Assembly: GCF_021266465.1 (NCBI RefSeq)
Contig: NZ_CP089848.1
Span: forward strand, 3,162,001-3,226,000
From: Paralcaligenes sp. KSB-10
Lineage (GTDB): Bacteria; Pseudomonadota; Gammaproteobacteria; Burkholderiales; Burkholderiaceae_B
Direction: 5' to 3'
DNA: 64,000 nucleotides
Shown: piece by piece, positions 38,826 through 48,080 of the stretch
How the letters are laid out: each line of letters starts with the position of its first letter
How positions within the stretch are numbered: the stretch's first letter is position 1
Translations under genes and position numbers: made by a program
The notes under the pieces: generated by a model
What the model was told of the DNA's origin: nothing
The model's input: only the letters and a program-made list of their open reading frames with translations
Database searches by the model: none

Positions 38826-38859
38826 AACCAAGGCCACGCGAATCGGCGTGGCCTTGGTT
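38826..38859 (-). terminator. Strong hairpin terminator between Nif3-like gene and mscL
   Basis: A perfect 14-bp stem (38826-38839 against 38846-38859) with loop GAATCG. On the minus strand it is followed by TTTTTAT, so it should end mscL transcripts; on the plus strand the T-run is missing. Confidence 0.88.
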
Positions 38860-38891
38860 CAAGAGAATGCTAAAGAACGTGAAGCGGGCAA

Positions 38892-39341
38892 TTATTTTTT
38901 AAGCAGGTCGCGGATTTCCTGCAGCAGCACGATGTCTGCCGGAGTCGGCGCAGGAGCGGCCGCCTCTTCTTTCATGATCTTGGTGCGGGCTGTATTGGCC
39001 GCCTTCACCAGACAAAACACCACAAAAGCCAACAAGAAGAAATTGATCAGGATGGTCAGGAAGTTGCCCCATGCCAGTACGACCGCGCCAGCCTTGGTCA
39101 AATCGGCGTAGGTATGCGGGCCCGCATAATTCGCGGGCTGAGACAGTACCCAGAATAGATTGGTAAAATCAACTTTGCCGCCAAAGATGAAGCTGATGAT
39201 CGGCATGATGACGTCTTTCACCAGAGAGTCGATAATCTTCCCAAAAGCCGCGCCAATGATGACACCAACGGCCAGGTCGATCATGTTTCCCTTAACGGCG
39301 AATTCTCGAAACTCCCCCAGAAAACCTTTTGCTTTGCTCAT
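38892..39341 (-). CDS. mscL: Large-conductance mechanosensitive channel
   Basis: 149 residues. [41 protein letters not shown] is the N-terminal amphipathic helix plus first membrane helix, and [21 protein letters not shown] the second. A charged C-terminal helix follows. MscL opens under hypo-osmotic stress as a safety valve. ATG at 39341; an in-frame extension upstream would enter petA. Divergent from petABC and closed by a strong hairpin. Confidence 0.96.
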   Translation of the reverse strand: MSKAKGFLGEFREFAVKGNMIDLAVGVIIGAAFGKIIDSLVKDVIMPIISFIFGGKVDFTNLFWVLSQPANYAGPHTYADLTKAGAVVLAWGNFLTILINFFLLAFVVFCLVKAANTARTKIMKEEAAAPAPTPADIVLLQEIRDLLKK

Positions 39342-39359
39342 GTGTTCATCCTTTAGTAA

Positions 39360-39388
39360 TTCACCCGACAACGGGCTAACGCTATAAT
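39360..39388 (+). promoter_or_regulatory. Promoter of petABC
   Basis: TTCACC (39360-39365) and a perfect TATAAT (39383-39388) are separated by 17 bp, 76 bp before the petA start and within the mscL/petA divergent gap. Confidence 0.65.
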
Positions 39389-39464
39389 ACGCGGTTGCTA
39401 AGCTTTTACATATGCCAAAACAGTGAATGGTAATGCCCGGACGGGCATGAATAAGGATACAAGA

Positions 39465-40109
39465 ATGAGTCAGGATAAGACACAGCTCGATGATGCCGGT
39501 GCGGTTGATCCCAACCTTCCACCCGATCCCTCGCGCCGTTTCTGGGTCGCCTCTGCCTGTGCAGTAGGCGGTGTAGCAGGCGTCGCCACCGCAGTTCCCT
39601 TTGTCAGTTCTTTTGCTCCGTCCGAAAGAGCAAAAGCGGCCGGCGCCCCAGTTGAAGTCGACATTTCCAAAATCGCCCCCGGTGAAATGCACACCGTTGC
39701 ATGGCGCGGCAAGCCTGTATGGATACTGCACCGCACCCCCGAGCAACTCAAAGATTTGCCGAAAAACGATCCTGAGCTGGCCGATCCCAATTCCGATCGC
39801 CCGGGCTTCACACCCCCATTCGCCAAAAACGAATATCGCTCGCGCAAACCCGAATACCTGGTTTGCGTGGGCATTTGCACCCACTTGGGCTGCTCACCCA
39901 CGCCGCACTTCGACGTGGGCGCCCAGCCCGGCTTGCCCGCCAGCTGGGAAGGCGGCTTTCTGTGCCCTTGCCATGGCTCTACTTACGACCTGGCCGGGCG
40001 GGTATTCAAAAACATGCCCGCTCCCGACAATCTCGAAGTACCGCCTTATGCATTTTCGGCCGACGGCAAGATGGTTACCATCGGCGTCGACGAAGACAAC
40101 AAGGCTTAA
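39465..40109 (+). CDS. petA: Ubiquinol-cytochrome c reductase iron-sulfur subunit
   Basis: 214 residues. A twin-arginine-type anchor ([15 protein letters not shown], residues ~23-45) precedes the Rieske head domain. The [2Fe-2S] ligands are C138, H140, C167 and H170, with C143 and C169 forming the disulfide (CTHLGC and CPCHGS). It carries electrons from ubiquinol to cytochrome c1. ATG at 39465 with AAGGA 8 nt upstream; in-frame ATGs at 39423 and 39447 are possible but lack a better site. Confidence 0.95.
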   Translation: MSQDKTQLDDAGAVDPNLPPDPSRRFWVASACAVGGVAGVATAVPFVSSFAPSERAKAAGAPVEVDISKIAPGEMHTVAWRGKPVWILHRTPEQLKDLPKNDPELADPNSDRPGFTPPFAKNEYRSRKPEYLVCVGICTHLGCSPTPHFDVGAQPGLPASWEGGFLCPCHGSTYDLAGRVFKNMPAPDNLEVPPYAFSADGKMVTIGVDEDNKA

Positions 40110-40187
40110 GGGCTTCCATACCGGAAGCCCCTGCTTCACATGATTTTGAATCAACACGCCTCGTAAGATAGAAAAAGGAGCCGTTTC

Positions 40188-41576
40188 ATGGCTGGCGAGA
40201 AAACCGTCGATACGACAGGGTTTTTAGGTTGGATAGATAAGCGCTTCCCGCTTACCTCCCTCTTCAAAGAACACATGTCGGAATATTACGCACCGAAAAA
40301 TTTCAATTTTTGGTATTTCTTTGGCTCATTGGCACTGCTGGTGCTGGTGATCCAGATCGTGACCGGCATATTCCTGGTCATGAACTACAAGCCCGATGCC
40401 GCGATGGCGTTCGCCTCGGTCGAATACATCATGCGCGAAGTCCCCTGGGGCTGGCTGATTCGCTACATGCACTCCACCGGCGCCTCGATGTTCTTCGTGG
40501 TCGTGTACCTGCACATGTTGCGCGGCTTGTTCTACGGCTCGTATCGCAAGCCCCGCGAACTCGTCTGGATTTTCGGCGTAGCGATATTCCTCTGTCTCAT
40601 GGGCGAAGCCTTTTTCGGCTATCTCCTGCCCTGGGGCCAGATGTCGTACTGGGGTGCGCAGGTTATCGTCAACCTGTTCTCGGCCATTCCTTTCATCGGA
40701 CCTGAACTCTCCCTGTGGATTCGCGGCGACTATGTGGTTTCGGATGCAACGCTCAACCGCTTCTTTGCATTCCACGTGATTGCGATTCCGCTGGTGCTCA
40801 TCGGACTGGTGGTAGCTCACGTCATCGCTTTGCACGAAGTGGGGTCGAACAATCCGGATGGCGTCGAAATCAAGCAAGGCCCCAAAGACGCTCAGGGCCA
40901 CCCGCTGGACGGCATTCCTTTCCACCCCTACTACTCGGTCCATGACATCATGGGTGTGGCGGGCTTCCTCATGATCTTTGCCGCGATTATTTTCTTCGGC
41001 CCGGAAATGGGCGGCTTCTTCCTCGAGTACAACAACTTCATTCCCGCCGACTCGCTGAAAACACCGCCGCACATCGCTCCGGTCTGGTACTTCACGCCGT
41101 TCTACACAATGCTGCGCGCCACCACCAGCGACTTTACCTGGGTGCTGTCGGCCGGCGCCCTCATCGCCGCCATTGCCCTCTTCTTCAAAGGCAAGCTGTC
41201 GGGCGCCTGGCGGATTATCGTGCCGGTCATCCTCATTATCGTCGCAATCCTCATGAAAACCCTGGACGCCAAATTCTGGGGTGTTGTAAGCATGGGCGGC
41301 TCGGTAGTCATCCTGTTCTTCCTGCCCTGGCTCGACCACAGCCCGGTCAAGTCGATACGCTATCGTCCAACGTGGCATAAATTCCTGTACGCGATCTTCA
41401 TTCTGGCCTTCCTGGTGCTGGGTTTCCTGGGCACTCAACCGCCCAACCCCACGTACAACCTGATCAGTCAAATCGGAACCGTGATCTACATGGGCTTCTT
41501 CCTCCTGATGCCAGTCTGGAGCCGCCTGGGTACATTCAAACCCGTTCCCGACCGAGTCACGTTTCACGCTCACTAA
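40188..41576 (+). CDS. petB: Cytochrome b subunit of the bc1 complex
   Basis: 462 residues, eight or more membrane helices; the full-length bacterial cytochrome b (not split b6/IV). Haem-binding histidines lie in the RYMHSTGASMFFVVVYLHMLRG and FFAFHVIAIPLVLIGLVVAHVIALHEVG helices; the quinol-site motif PEWY is replaced by PVWY in APVWYFTPFYTMLR, as often seen in beta-proteobacteria. AAAGGAG precedes the ATG. It lies 78 bp after petA. Confidence 0.96.
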   Translation: MAGEKTVDTTGFLGWIDKRFPLTSLFKEHMSEYYAPKNFNFWYFFGSLALLVLVIQIVTGIFLVMNYKPDAAMAFASVEYIMREVPWGWLIRYMHSTGASMFFVVVYLHMLRGLFYGSYRKPRELVWIFGVAIFLCLMGEAFFGYLLPWGQMSYWGAQVIVNLFSAIPFIGPELSLWIRGDYVVSDATLNRFFAFHVIAIPLVLIGLVVAHVIALHEVGSNNPDGVEIKQGPKDAQGHPLDGIPFHPYYSVHDIMGVAGFLMIFAAIIFFGPEMGGFFLEYNNFIPADSLKTPPHIAPVWYFTPFYTMLRATTSDFTWVLSAGALIAAIALFFKGKLSGAWRIIVPVILIIVAILMKTLDAKFWGVVSMGGSVVILFFLPWLDHSPVKSIRYRPTWHKFLYAIFILAFLVLGFLGTQPPNPTYNLISQIGTVIYMGFFLLMPVWSRLGTFKPVPDRVTFHAH

Positions 41577-41600
41577 GGCCTAATACCGTACGGAATGATC

Positions 41601-42449
41601 ATGATTAAAAAGCTGCTTGGTGCCATTGCGATATCCCTCACCTTCACGGCCGCCTTCGCGTCCGAAGGTGGGTATCCGCTAGACCGCGCACCCGATCGAA
41701 TCAACGACCTGGCTTCGCTCCAAAACGGGGCCAAGCTGTTCGTCAACTACTGCCTGAACTGTCATAGCGCCAATTCCATGCGCTATAACAAGCTGACCGA
41801 TATCGGTCTTACCGATGCGGAAATCAAAAAGAACCTCTTGTTTACCGGCACCAAAGTCGGCGACCTGATGCAGGTCGCCATGACGCCGGCCGACGGCAAG
41901 AAGTGGTTTGGCGCTTCGCCCCCCGACCTGTCGGTGATCGCGCGCGCCAAATCGCAGAACCTGGGGCACTCGGGCGTCGATTACATCTACACCTACCTGC
42001 GCAGCTTCTACCGCGACACCTCCATGCATACGGGCTGGAACAATCTCGTATTCCCAAGCGTGGCCATGCCCAACGTGCTATGGCAGTTGCAAGGCCCGCG
42101 CACGCTGACCCGCGTTTCCATCCACGAAGTCGAACAGGCCGATGGCACAGCCAAATGGGAACAGACCACCAGCAAGTACGACGATCAGGGTTTCTCCGAA
42201 ATCAAGACCGTGGCTCTCAGCAACTATCACGGCCCGGAAGTCTCCAAAGACACTTTCGCATCCGCCGACCCGTCCAAAGTGGCTGCCTACGACAACAATG
42301 TTGCCGACATCAGCAATTTCCTGGGCTGGATGGCCGAGCCGTCCCAGTTGTTCCGCAAAAAACTGGGGGTCTGGGTCCTGATTTTCCTGGCCTTTTTCCT
42401 GTTGGTTGCGTGGCGCCTGAATGCCGCGTTCTGGAAAGACGTCAAGTAG
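41601..42449 (+). CDS. petC: Cytochrome c1
   Basis: 282 residues. A Sec signal peptide (residues ~1-20), the haem c motif CLNCH in FVNYCLNCHSANSMRY, a distal Met region, and a C-terminal membrane anchor (KKLGVWVLIFLAFFLLVAWRLNAAFWKDVK). It passes electrons to soluble cytochrome c. The ATG at 41601 has GGA 6 nt upstream; an in-frame ATG at 41595 has no room for a ribosome site. Last gene of petABC. Confidence 0.95.
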   Translation: MIKKLLGAIAISLTFTAAFASEGGYPLDRAPDRINDLASLQNGAKLFVNYCLNCHSANSMRYNKLTDIGLTDAEIKKNLLFTGTKVGDLMQVAMTPADGKKWFGASPPDLSVIARAKSQNLGHSGVDYIYTYLRSFYRDTSMHTGWNNLVFPSVAMPNVLWQLQGPRTLTRVSIHEVEQADGTAKWEQTTSKYDDQGFSEIKTVALSNYHGPEVSKDTFASADPSKVAAYDNNVADISNFLGWMAEPSQLFRKKLGVWVLIFLAFFLLVAWRLNAAFWKDVK

Positions 42450-42499
42450 CATTGTTACATCCGGTAGCGCTTAGCTGATCGCTTAAGCTGCCGGTCAAG

Positions 42500-42535
42500 A
42501 AATAGGCGTAACGTAATACGCCTATTTCCCTTTTA
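42500..42535 (+). terminator. Terminator after petC
   Basis: An 11-bp perfect stem AAATAGGCGTA / TACGCCTATTT with a 6-nt loop, then CCCTTTT. It lies 50 bp after petC. Confidence 0.85.
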
Positions 42536-42589
42536 TGAGCCGAGTTTTTGGCGTGCTCTTGTTTTTACTTCTAAGATGGAACCCACAAC

Positions 42590-43198
42590 ATGATGGTGCT
42601 CTACTCCGGAACGACTTGCCCCTTTTCCCAACGCTGCCGCTTTGTGCTGTTCGAAAAAGGTATGGACTTCGAAATTCGCGATATCGACCTCTACAACAAG
42701 CCTGAAGACATCGCAGTTATGAACCCTTACGGCCAAGTCCCCATCCTGGTCGAGCGCGATCTGGTGTTGTACGAGTCGAGCATCATCAACGAATACATCG
42801 ACGAGCGCTTCCCGCATCCGCAACTCATGCCGGCTGATCCCGTCATGCGGGCCCGCACTCGCCTATTCTTGTACAACTTCGAGAAAGAGCTGTTCGTACA
42901 CGTTTCCACGCTCGAGAATCGCGCGCAAACCGACAGCAAGGTACTCGACAATGCGCGTCACAACATCCGCGATCGCCTGGCGCAACTTGCCCCCATGCTG
43001 CTGAAAAACAAGTACATGCTGGGCGAAGAGTTTTCCATGCTCGACGTGGCTGTCGCCCCCTTGCTCTGGCGCCTGGATCACTATGGGATCGAGCTGCCTA
43101 AAAACGCGGCTCCGATCCAGAAATACGCCGAGCGCATTTTCTCGCGCCCGGCCTATATCGAAGCGTTGACTCCGTCCGAAAAAGTTATGCGCCGCTAA
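42590..43198 (+). CDS. sspA: Stringent starvation protein A (GST-fold, RNA-polymerase-associated)
   Basis: 202 residues. MMVLYSGTTCPFSQRCRFVLFEKGMDFEI is the thioredoxin-like N-terminal domain and the remainder is the all-helical GST C-terminal domain. SspA binds RNA polymerase and tunes stress and virulence genes. The position after petABC and directly before sspB (4-bp gap) is the classical arrangement. Confidence 0.95.
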   Translation: MMVLYSGTTCPFSQRCRFVLFEKGMDFEIRDIDLYNKPEDIAVMNPYGQVPILVERDLVLYESSIINEYIDERFPHPQLMPADPVMRARTRLFLYNFEKELFVHVSTLENRAQTDSKVLDNARHNIRDRLAQLAPMLLKNKYMLGEEFSMLDVAVAPLLWRLDHYGIELPKNAAPIQKYAERIFSRPAYIEALTPSEKVMRR

Positions 43199-43202
43199 AT
43201 CC

Positions 43203-43634
43203 ATGCCTGAAACTTCGACAAAACCCTATCTGATCCGCGCCTTGCACGAGTGGTGTACCGATAACGGCTATACCCCTCATATTGTTGTAACGGTCGATGC
43301 CAACACGGTTGTGCCACGAGCACATATCCACGACGGCCAGATTACCCTGAACATCGGCACGCTGGCCACCAACCGGCTTACCCTGGGTAATGAGTTTATC
43401 GAGTTTCAAGCCCGCTTCAGCGGCGTCACTGAACACATATTCGTGCCGGTCGCCGCGGTATCGGCCATTTATGCCCGGGAAACCGGCGCCGGCATGGGTT
43501 TTGACGTAGAGCCGTCCCAACCTCATTCCGGCGACAGCGGCGCCGACGGCGATACCGCCAAACCGGCTGCCGACGCCCCCCCCGACTCACCCGACGACGA
43601 TCCCAAGCGCCCGCGTCTTACTGTCGTCAAGTAG
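43203..43634 (+). CDS. sspB: ClpXP protease specificity-enhancing factor SspB
   Basis: 143 residues. The folded N-terminal domain (~1-105, PYLIRALHEWCTDNGYTPHIVV ... FSGVTEHIFVPVAAVSAIYARE) binds ssrA-tagged peptides. A disordered acidic linker (Ser/Asp/Pro-rich) leads to the C-terminal ClpX-binding tail PRLTVVK. It hands stalled-ribosome products to ClpXP. It is the last conserved core gene before the accessory block. Confidence 0.95.
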   Translation: MPETSTKPYLIRALHEWCTDNGYTPHIVVTVDANTVVPRAHIHDGQITLNIGTLATNRLTLGNEFIEFQARFSGVTEHIFVPVAAVSAIYARETGAGMGFDVEPSQPHSGDSGADGDTAKPAADAPPDSPDDDPKRPRLTVVK

Positions 43635-43670
43635 CGCTTGCTGATGGTGTTGTCCGCTGATTATGCGAAC

Positions 43671-44864
43671 TTATGAACTTAATGAAACGTTGAAGCTCTC
43701 CCTGATGATTCGTCCGACAAGATGGCAATCATCAATAGAAAAGGTAAGTGGAATACGCATGTCAAACAGACTGTGAAGCACTTGGTCTGTCTGTGGCAGG
43801 GTTTGCGTGCCTAGATAACGCCAACTTGAGTAATGACTGGTATAGCCACGAGGCTCCGCGGCACCAAACCACTTAAGCTCAACGCCACGCTTCTTGCATG
43901 TCACAAGCAAGACATTGGCCTGTGATGTACTGATGCCGGGGACAAGAAATTGTATTGAGCTGCCGACGAACTGCTCTTCGGGCGGCCGCAGCGGCATTTT
44001 CAGACCGTCCACCCCGTCCAACTCGGATGCGACGGCGTGATAGCGCTCATTCCAGCGCGAAACGCGGTCACCCAAACAGGATAGTTGAGGCAACAATATG
44101 GCTGCACGCAGGTTATCCATGCGGCCGGAACAGTTTGGCGTATCGAGCCGTATATCGGTGTACACATGAGGCGCCGGCCCCGCTGTATGCTGATCGTAGA
44201 ACATATAGGAACCAGACAGAATTACCGCTCGCGCCATCAGGCCGGAGTCATTGGTGGTCAGGAAGCCACCCTCTCCCGAATTGATATGTTTATACGTTTG
44301 GGTGCTGAAACAGGCGGCAACTCCGAAAGTTCCGCTGCTACGCCCCGCCCAGGCGGCTCCCATTGTGTGGGCACAATCCTCGATCAACGACGCACCATGC
44401 CTGTCAAGAATGGCCAACAAGGCGTCCATATCGACAATATGGCCGCGCATATGAGAGATCAGCACAAGCCGGGAGGAGGTATCACCCAGCTTTCGCTCCA
44501 GATCGTCCAGGTCGAGCACGAGCTGGTCTGTCGTCTCCACTAAAATCGTCTTGCCCCCCGCCGCATGGATGGCGCCAGGAACAGGCGACAGCGTTAACGC
44601 ATTGGTGAGCACAGACTCGCCCGCCTGCAGTCCAAAGGCCCGCAACGCCGTCACCATTGCGTAGCCACCCGAAGCGCATGCCAGGCAGTAGTCCACTCCG
44701 AGATAATTCGCGAATTGGTTTTCGAGAGTCACCACTTCGGAGGTTTCGCCTTGATTCACGTTATAGCGATGCAAGCGCCCGCCACGCATTATCTCAATGG
44801 CACGCTCAATGCCGATTTCCGGCACTGGTTCTTGCTGGGTAAAAGACTTTTCAAAGTTTTCCAC
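43671..44864 (-). CDS. DegT/DnrJ/EryC1/StrS-family PLP aminotransferase
   Basis: 397 residues from the GTG at 44864, chosen because GGAG lies about 6-7 nt upstream and the overlap with the preceding gene is then only 14 bp; an ATG at 44909 would give 412 residues but a 59-bp overlap. The PLP lysine is in TQTYKHINSGEGGF and the cofactor-binding Asp in LIEDCAHTMGAAW. The family aminates keto groups of sugars or other substrates, here of unknown nature. It is the second gene of an operon with the HpsN-like dehydrogenase, so the pair could turn an alcohol into a carbonyl and then an amine, or work in the reverse direction (inference). Confidence 0.82.
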   Translation of the reverse strand: MENFEKSFTQQEPVPEIGIERAIEIMRGGRLHRYNVNQGETSEVVTLENQFANYLGVDYCLACASGGYAMVTALRAFGLQAGESVLTNALTLSPVPGAIHAAGGKTILVETTDQLVLDLDDLERKLGDTSSRLVLISHMRGHIVDMDALLAILDRHGASLIEDCAHTMGAAWAGRSSGTFGVAACFSTQTYKHINSGEGGFLTTNDSGLMARAVILSGSYMFYDQHTAGPAPHVYTDIRLDTPNCSGRMDNLRAAILLPQLSCLGDRVSRWNERYHAVASELDGVDGLKMPLRPPEEQFVGSSIQFLVPGISTSQANVLLVTCKKRGVELKWFGAAEPRGYTSHYSSWRYLGTQTLPQTDQVLHSLFDMRIPLTFSIDDCHLVGRIIRESFNVSLSS

Positions 44865-46194
44865 GGCTATCTCCCGCGCTTGATGCGTAGTTCCTTTGCT
44901 CGTAGACATCGAAATCCCAGCACGTGTCGGGGTAATACTTGCGCAACCGCCAATCACACGCCCGCGCATGACCCTCCATACCCTCGGCACGAGAAATCCG
45001 CGAGCCTACGGCACTGAACACCTTATTGGCCTGGGGCGAGAGCTCTTGATAGGTAAGAACTTTTAGAAACTTTTGTACATTCAAGCCGCCACTGTAACGA
45101 CCGGCGCCCTTGGTAGGAAGAATATGATTGGTACCCGAACATTTGTCTCCGTGACTAACGGTGCTTCCTTCGCCAAGAAACAAGGATCCATAGTTGCTGA
45201 GATTGTCGCGCCACCAAGACGGATCTTCGGCAAGAACCTGCACATGCTCGGGAGAATATTGATCACTGATCTTCACTACCTCATCGCGTGATTCACACAA
45301 TATGACCACGCCATGATCGCGCCATGCGGCAATGACCACATCCGCATTGGGCATGTCGGCGGCCACCTGGGGCATTAGTTCAGCGACCGCGTGGCCCAGG
45401 CGCTCGGACGTGGTAAAAAGCCAGACTGGGGAATTCGGGCCATGCTCGGCCTGGGACACCAGATCGACGGCAATGGTCATCGGATCGGCGCTTCCGTCGG
45501 CAATAATCGCCGACTCTGTCGGACCGGCGAAAACATCGATGCCTACCTGTCCAAACAGAATACGTTTGGCTTCCGCCACATAGGCATTACCGGGGCCCAC
45601 GATAATATCGGCCTGCGGGCAACCAAACAGCCCGTAAGCCATGGTGGCGACGGCCTGTACTCCCCCCATTTCAAGAATAATGTCGGCGCCGGAAAGGTCC
45701 ATCGCGTAAGCCACCGCGGAGTTTATACTTGAGCCACGCGGAGGCGAGCTCGCGACAATACCCGAAACACCGGCGACCTTGGCAGTAGCAACGCTCATGA
45801 TGGCTGACGCGGCGTGAGCATAACGCCCTCCGGGGACATAACACCCTGCGGCGGCGATCGAAACCACACGCTGGCCCAACCGTACACCCGGTTCAGTTTC
45901 AATCTCGAATTCGGTCAGGCTGTTACGTTGCGCCTGGGCAAACCTGACAACCTGATTATGTGCAAAACAAATATCCTCCCGCAACCCATCGGGCACTTCA
46001 CTGATAAGTGCTTCACGCTTTGACGCAGAAAGCACAAAATCACCTTCCCAGCCGTCCAACCGTCGCGCATAGTCGATAACCGCTTGTTCACGCCGCTTTT
46101 CTATGTCGGCAAGCATCGCCTCTACACGCTCCTGAATCAATTTGTTCTCGGCGCGAACCTGTCCGATTGCTGCGGCCGTCTTGATGTAACGCAC
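44851..46194 (-). CDS. Histidinol-dehydrogenase-fold alcohol dehydrogenase, HpsN-like
   Basis: 447 residues from GTG at 46194, where GGAG sits about 7 nt upstream. A HisD-fold enzyme: [42 protein letters not shown] and GTNHILPTKGAGRYSGGLNV. It differs from the true HisD of this genome (29903-31207) and looks closer to HpsN, which oxidises 2,3-dihydroxypropane-1-sulfonate to sulfolactate. A leftward promoter in the 61-bp repeat at 46340-46400 should drive it. Adjacent sulfonate-type ABC genes fit a sulfonate substrate; a different polyol or amino alcohol remains possible. Confidence 0.8.
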   Translation of the reverse strand: MRYIKTAAAIGQVRAENKLIQERVEAMLADIEKRREQAVIDYARRLDGWEGDFVLSASKREALISEVPDGLREDICFAHNQVVRFAQAQRNSLTEFEIETEPGVRLGQRVVSIAAAGCYVPGGRYAHAASAIMSVATAKVAGVSGIVASSPPRGSSINSAVAYAMDLSGADIILEMGGVQAVATMAYGLFGCPQADIIVGPGNAYVAEAKRILFGQVGIDVFAGPTESAIIADGSADPMTIAVDLVSQAEHGPNSPVWLFTTSERLGHAVAELMPQVAADMPNADVVIAAWRDHGVVILCESRDEVVKISDQYSPEHVQVLAEDPSWWRDNLSNYGSLFLGEGSTVSHGDKCSGTNHILPTKGAGRYSGGLNVQKFLKVLTYQELSPQANKVFSAVGSRISRAEGMEGHARACDWRLRKYYPDTCWDFDVYEQRNYASSAGDSRGKL

Positions 46195-46339
46195 ATTAGT
46201 CTCCAGAATTCTCGATTGAATAGGGCAACCCACGCATCGCCAGATAGTGCGAAAGGCATAGCTATCTTCTTTGACCTGCGTAGACCTATTGACCTGGTGC
46301 CGGCTCAGCAATTGCAGACTGGCTGCAGGGATAATTTGA

Positions 46340-46400
46340 AAATGGTACGTGACTGTGGTTGTTTCTCTTAATACCAGATATGATCTATCCATAAAGCCAG
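46340..46400 (-). promoter_or_regulatory. 61-bp shared operator/promoter, copy R1
   Basis: 54 of 61 bases match copy R2 at 53398-53458. On the minus strand it contains TGGTATTAA, an extended -10-like box, and the sequence carries opposed TGGTAC and ATACCA words. It lies 25 bp before the MocR gene and 146 bp before the leftward HpsN-like gene. Confidence 0.7.
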
Positions 46401-46424
46401 CATTTTTTACCCTCCGCCGACACC

Positions 46425-47936
46425 GTGAGCCACAAAATGAAGCCGTTGACTCGCACCATCGACATAATGTGGCCGCAGCTATTCCGGCAATTCGAAAAGC
46501 AATCCAGCACATTGCAAGGGCAATTGCGCGACATGCTGATGCATGCCGTTATAGAAGGTTTTATTCTTCCAGGCGAAACCCTTCCCTCCAGCCGCCTTCT
46601 GGCCCAGACGCTCGGGCTATCTCGTACGACGGTCATGCTGGCGTTGCAGGCACTGGCAGACAAAGGCATGGTTGTAGGCCAGCAACGCAGCGGTTATGTG
46701 GTTGCCGAACAACCTCAGGCCGCCCATCTTGGTGCCCGGAAGCAACCTGACGAGGCGATGCCACGAGAAGGCGTCGCGTGGGAACGCCGTTTGCTTATTA
46801 CCCCATCAACACAACAGAACATAGAAAAGCCGGCCGACTGGCAGCAACAGCCATTTCCCTTTATTTACGGGCAGTTTGACGCCAGCCTGTTTCCGATCCA
46901 CGATTGGCGCGAGTGCGTACTGGAATCCCTTCAGCCACGCGCCTTACATCTCTGGGCTCCCGATCACCTCGACCGCGACAATGAACCGCTCGTCGAACAA
47001 ATCCAGCGACGCCTGCTTCCCGCACGCGGCATATGGGTCGAGCAAGACGAAATTCTTGTTACAGCAGGGGCTCAGCAAGCCACATTTCTGTTGTCCCAAC
47101 TACTGATAGGCCCAAATACCAGAATCGGTATTGAAAATCCCGGTTATCCTGACGCACGCAACAATTTTTCGCTCAGATCAAAAAACATCCAGCCTTTGGC
47201 CGTAGATAGCGATGGCCTTGTGCCAGACGCCACGCTGTCACACTGCGATTATGTTTACGTCACGCCTAGCCATCAATGCCCGACTACGGTAACCATGTCG
47301 ATCGAGAGACGACGCCTGTTACTGTCCTATGCGGCGCGCGATGACTTCATAGTGATCGAGGACGATCACGAAAGTGAGCTTAATTTTTCAGGCCGGCCGA
47401 CTCCCGCCCTTAAAAGCCTGGACACTGCGCAGCGCGTTATCTATGTCGGCAGCCTCTCAAAGACACTCGCCCATGGTCTGCGGCTAGGCTTTGTCGTGGC
47501 GCCGGCAGAACTCATACGCGAGCTTCGATCCCTACGACGTCTAATGATGCGACACGTGCCGACCAATAATCAGCAGTCAGCGGCCAGCTTCATCGCCCAC
47601 GGCCACCATGAAGCTTTCATGCGTCGGCTTAATATAGCTTACCGGCATCGGGCCGCCGCTTTATATTCGGCCCTGCAAGCCTATACGCCGCAACTGTCAC
47701 AAGTGCCCGCAGAAGGCGGCTCAGCGCTCTGGGTCAGCGGGCCGCCAGGGCTGGACACACGAAAACTCGCGCAGCGCCTCTATGCAAGAGGTGTTGTCGT
47801 CGAACCTGGAGACGTCTTCTTCGCCGGCAACGAACAACCGCAAAATCATCTGCGAATCGGCTATTCGTCTATTGCAATAGACCGTATTGAACCGGGGGTA
47901 AAGATCATCGCAGAAGAACTCATGCTGAACCCTTAA
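46425..47936 (+). CDS. MocR-type transcriptional regulator (GntR HTH + aminotransferase-like domain)
   Basis: 503 residues. A GntR winged-helix domain (~25-95: GEFILPGE-type entry, SSRLLAQTLGLSRTTVMLALQALADKGMVV) joins a fold-type-I aminotransferase-like domain (~120-495). The PLP lysine is present (K346 in GSLSKTLAHGLRLG), as is the Asp/Tyr cofactor region. MocR proteins such as GabR, TauR and PdxR sense amino compounds through PLP. It starts with GTG at 46425 or ATG at 46437. Copy R1 in its own promoter region suggests autoregulation, and R2 a second target. Confidence 0.9.
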   Translation: MSHKMKPLTRTIDIMWPQLFRQFEKQSSTLQGQLRDMLMHAVIEGFILPGETLPSSRLLAQTLGLSRTTVMLALQALADKGMVVGQQRSGYVVAEQPQAAHLGARKQPDEAMPREGVAWERRLLITPSTQQNIEKPADWQQQPFPFIYGQFDASLFPIHDWRECVLESLQPRALHLWAPDHLDRDNEPLVEQIQRRLLPARGIWVEQDEILVTAGAQQATFLLSQLLIGPNTRIGIENPGYPDARNNFSLRSKNIQPLAVDSDGLVPDATLSHCDYVYVTPSHQCPTTVTMSIERRRLLLSYAARDDFIVIEDDHESELNFSGRPTPALKSLDTAQRVIYVGSLSKTLAHGLRLGFVVAPAELIRELRSLRRLMMRHVPTNNQQSAASFIAHGHHEAFMRRLNIAYRHRAAALYSALQAYTPQLSQVPAEGGSALWVSGPPGLDTRKLAQRLYARGVVVEPGDVFFAGNEQPQNHLRIGYSSIAIDRIEPGVKIIAEELMLNP

Positions 47937-48080
47937 TCGCCAAAAACACGACTTACCAAGGTCATACCTCATTCGATGAGTCGTAGTGTGAATACGCTGG
48001 CCTTATCAATAAAATTCATCTGGACCTACCTGCGCATTTATTGGACTGCTAACGTTGAACAACCATAAGGAGGCCAATTC

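Noticed and set aside
44851-46194. HpsN-like gene as a duplicate hisD
   Set aside because: A full hisD is present in the histidine operon at 29903-31207, and this protein differs in the motif set and genomic partners.
46195-46339. A second leader peptide upstream of the HpsN-like gene (a 13-codon frame ending next to its GTG start)
   Set aside because: No Shine-Dalgarno, no Cys or other notable residue pattern, and an overlapping alternative frame; not enough support.
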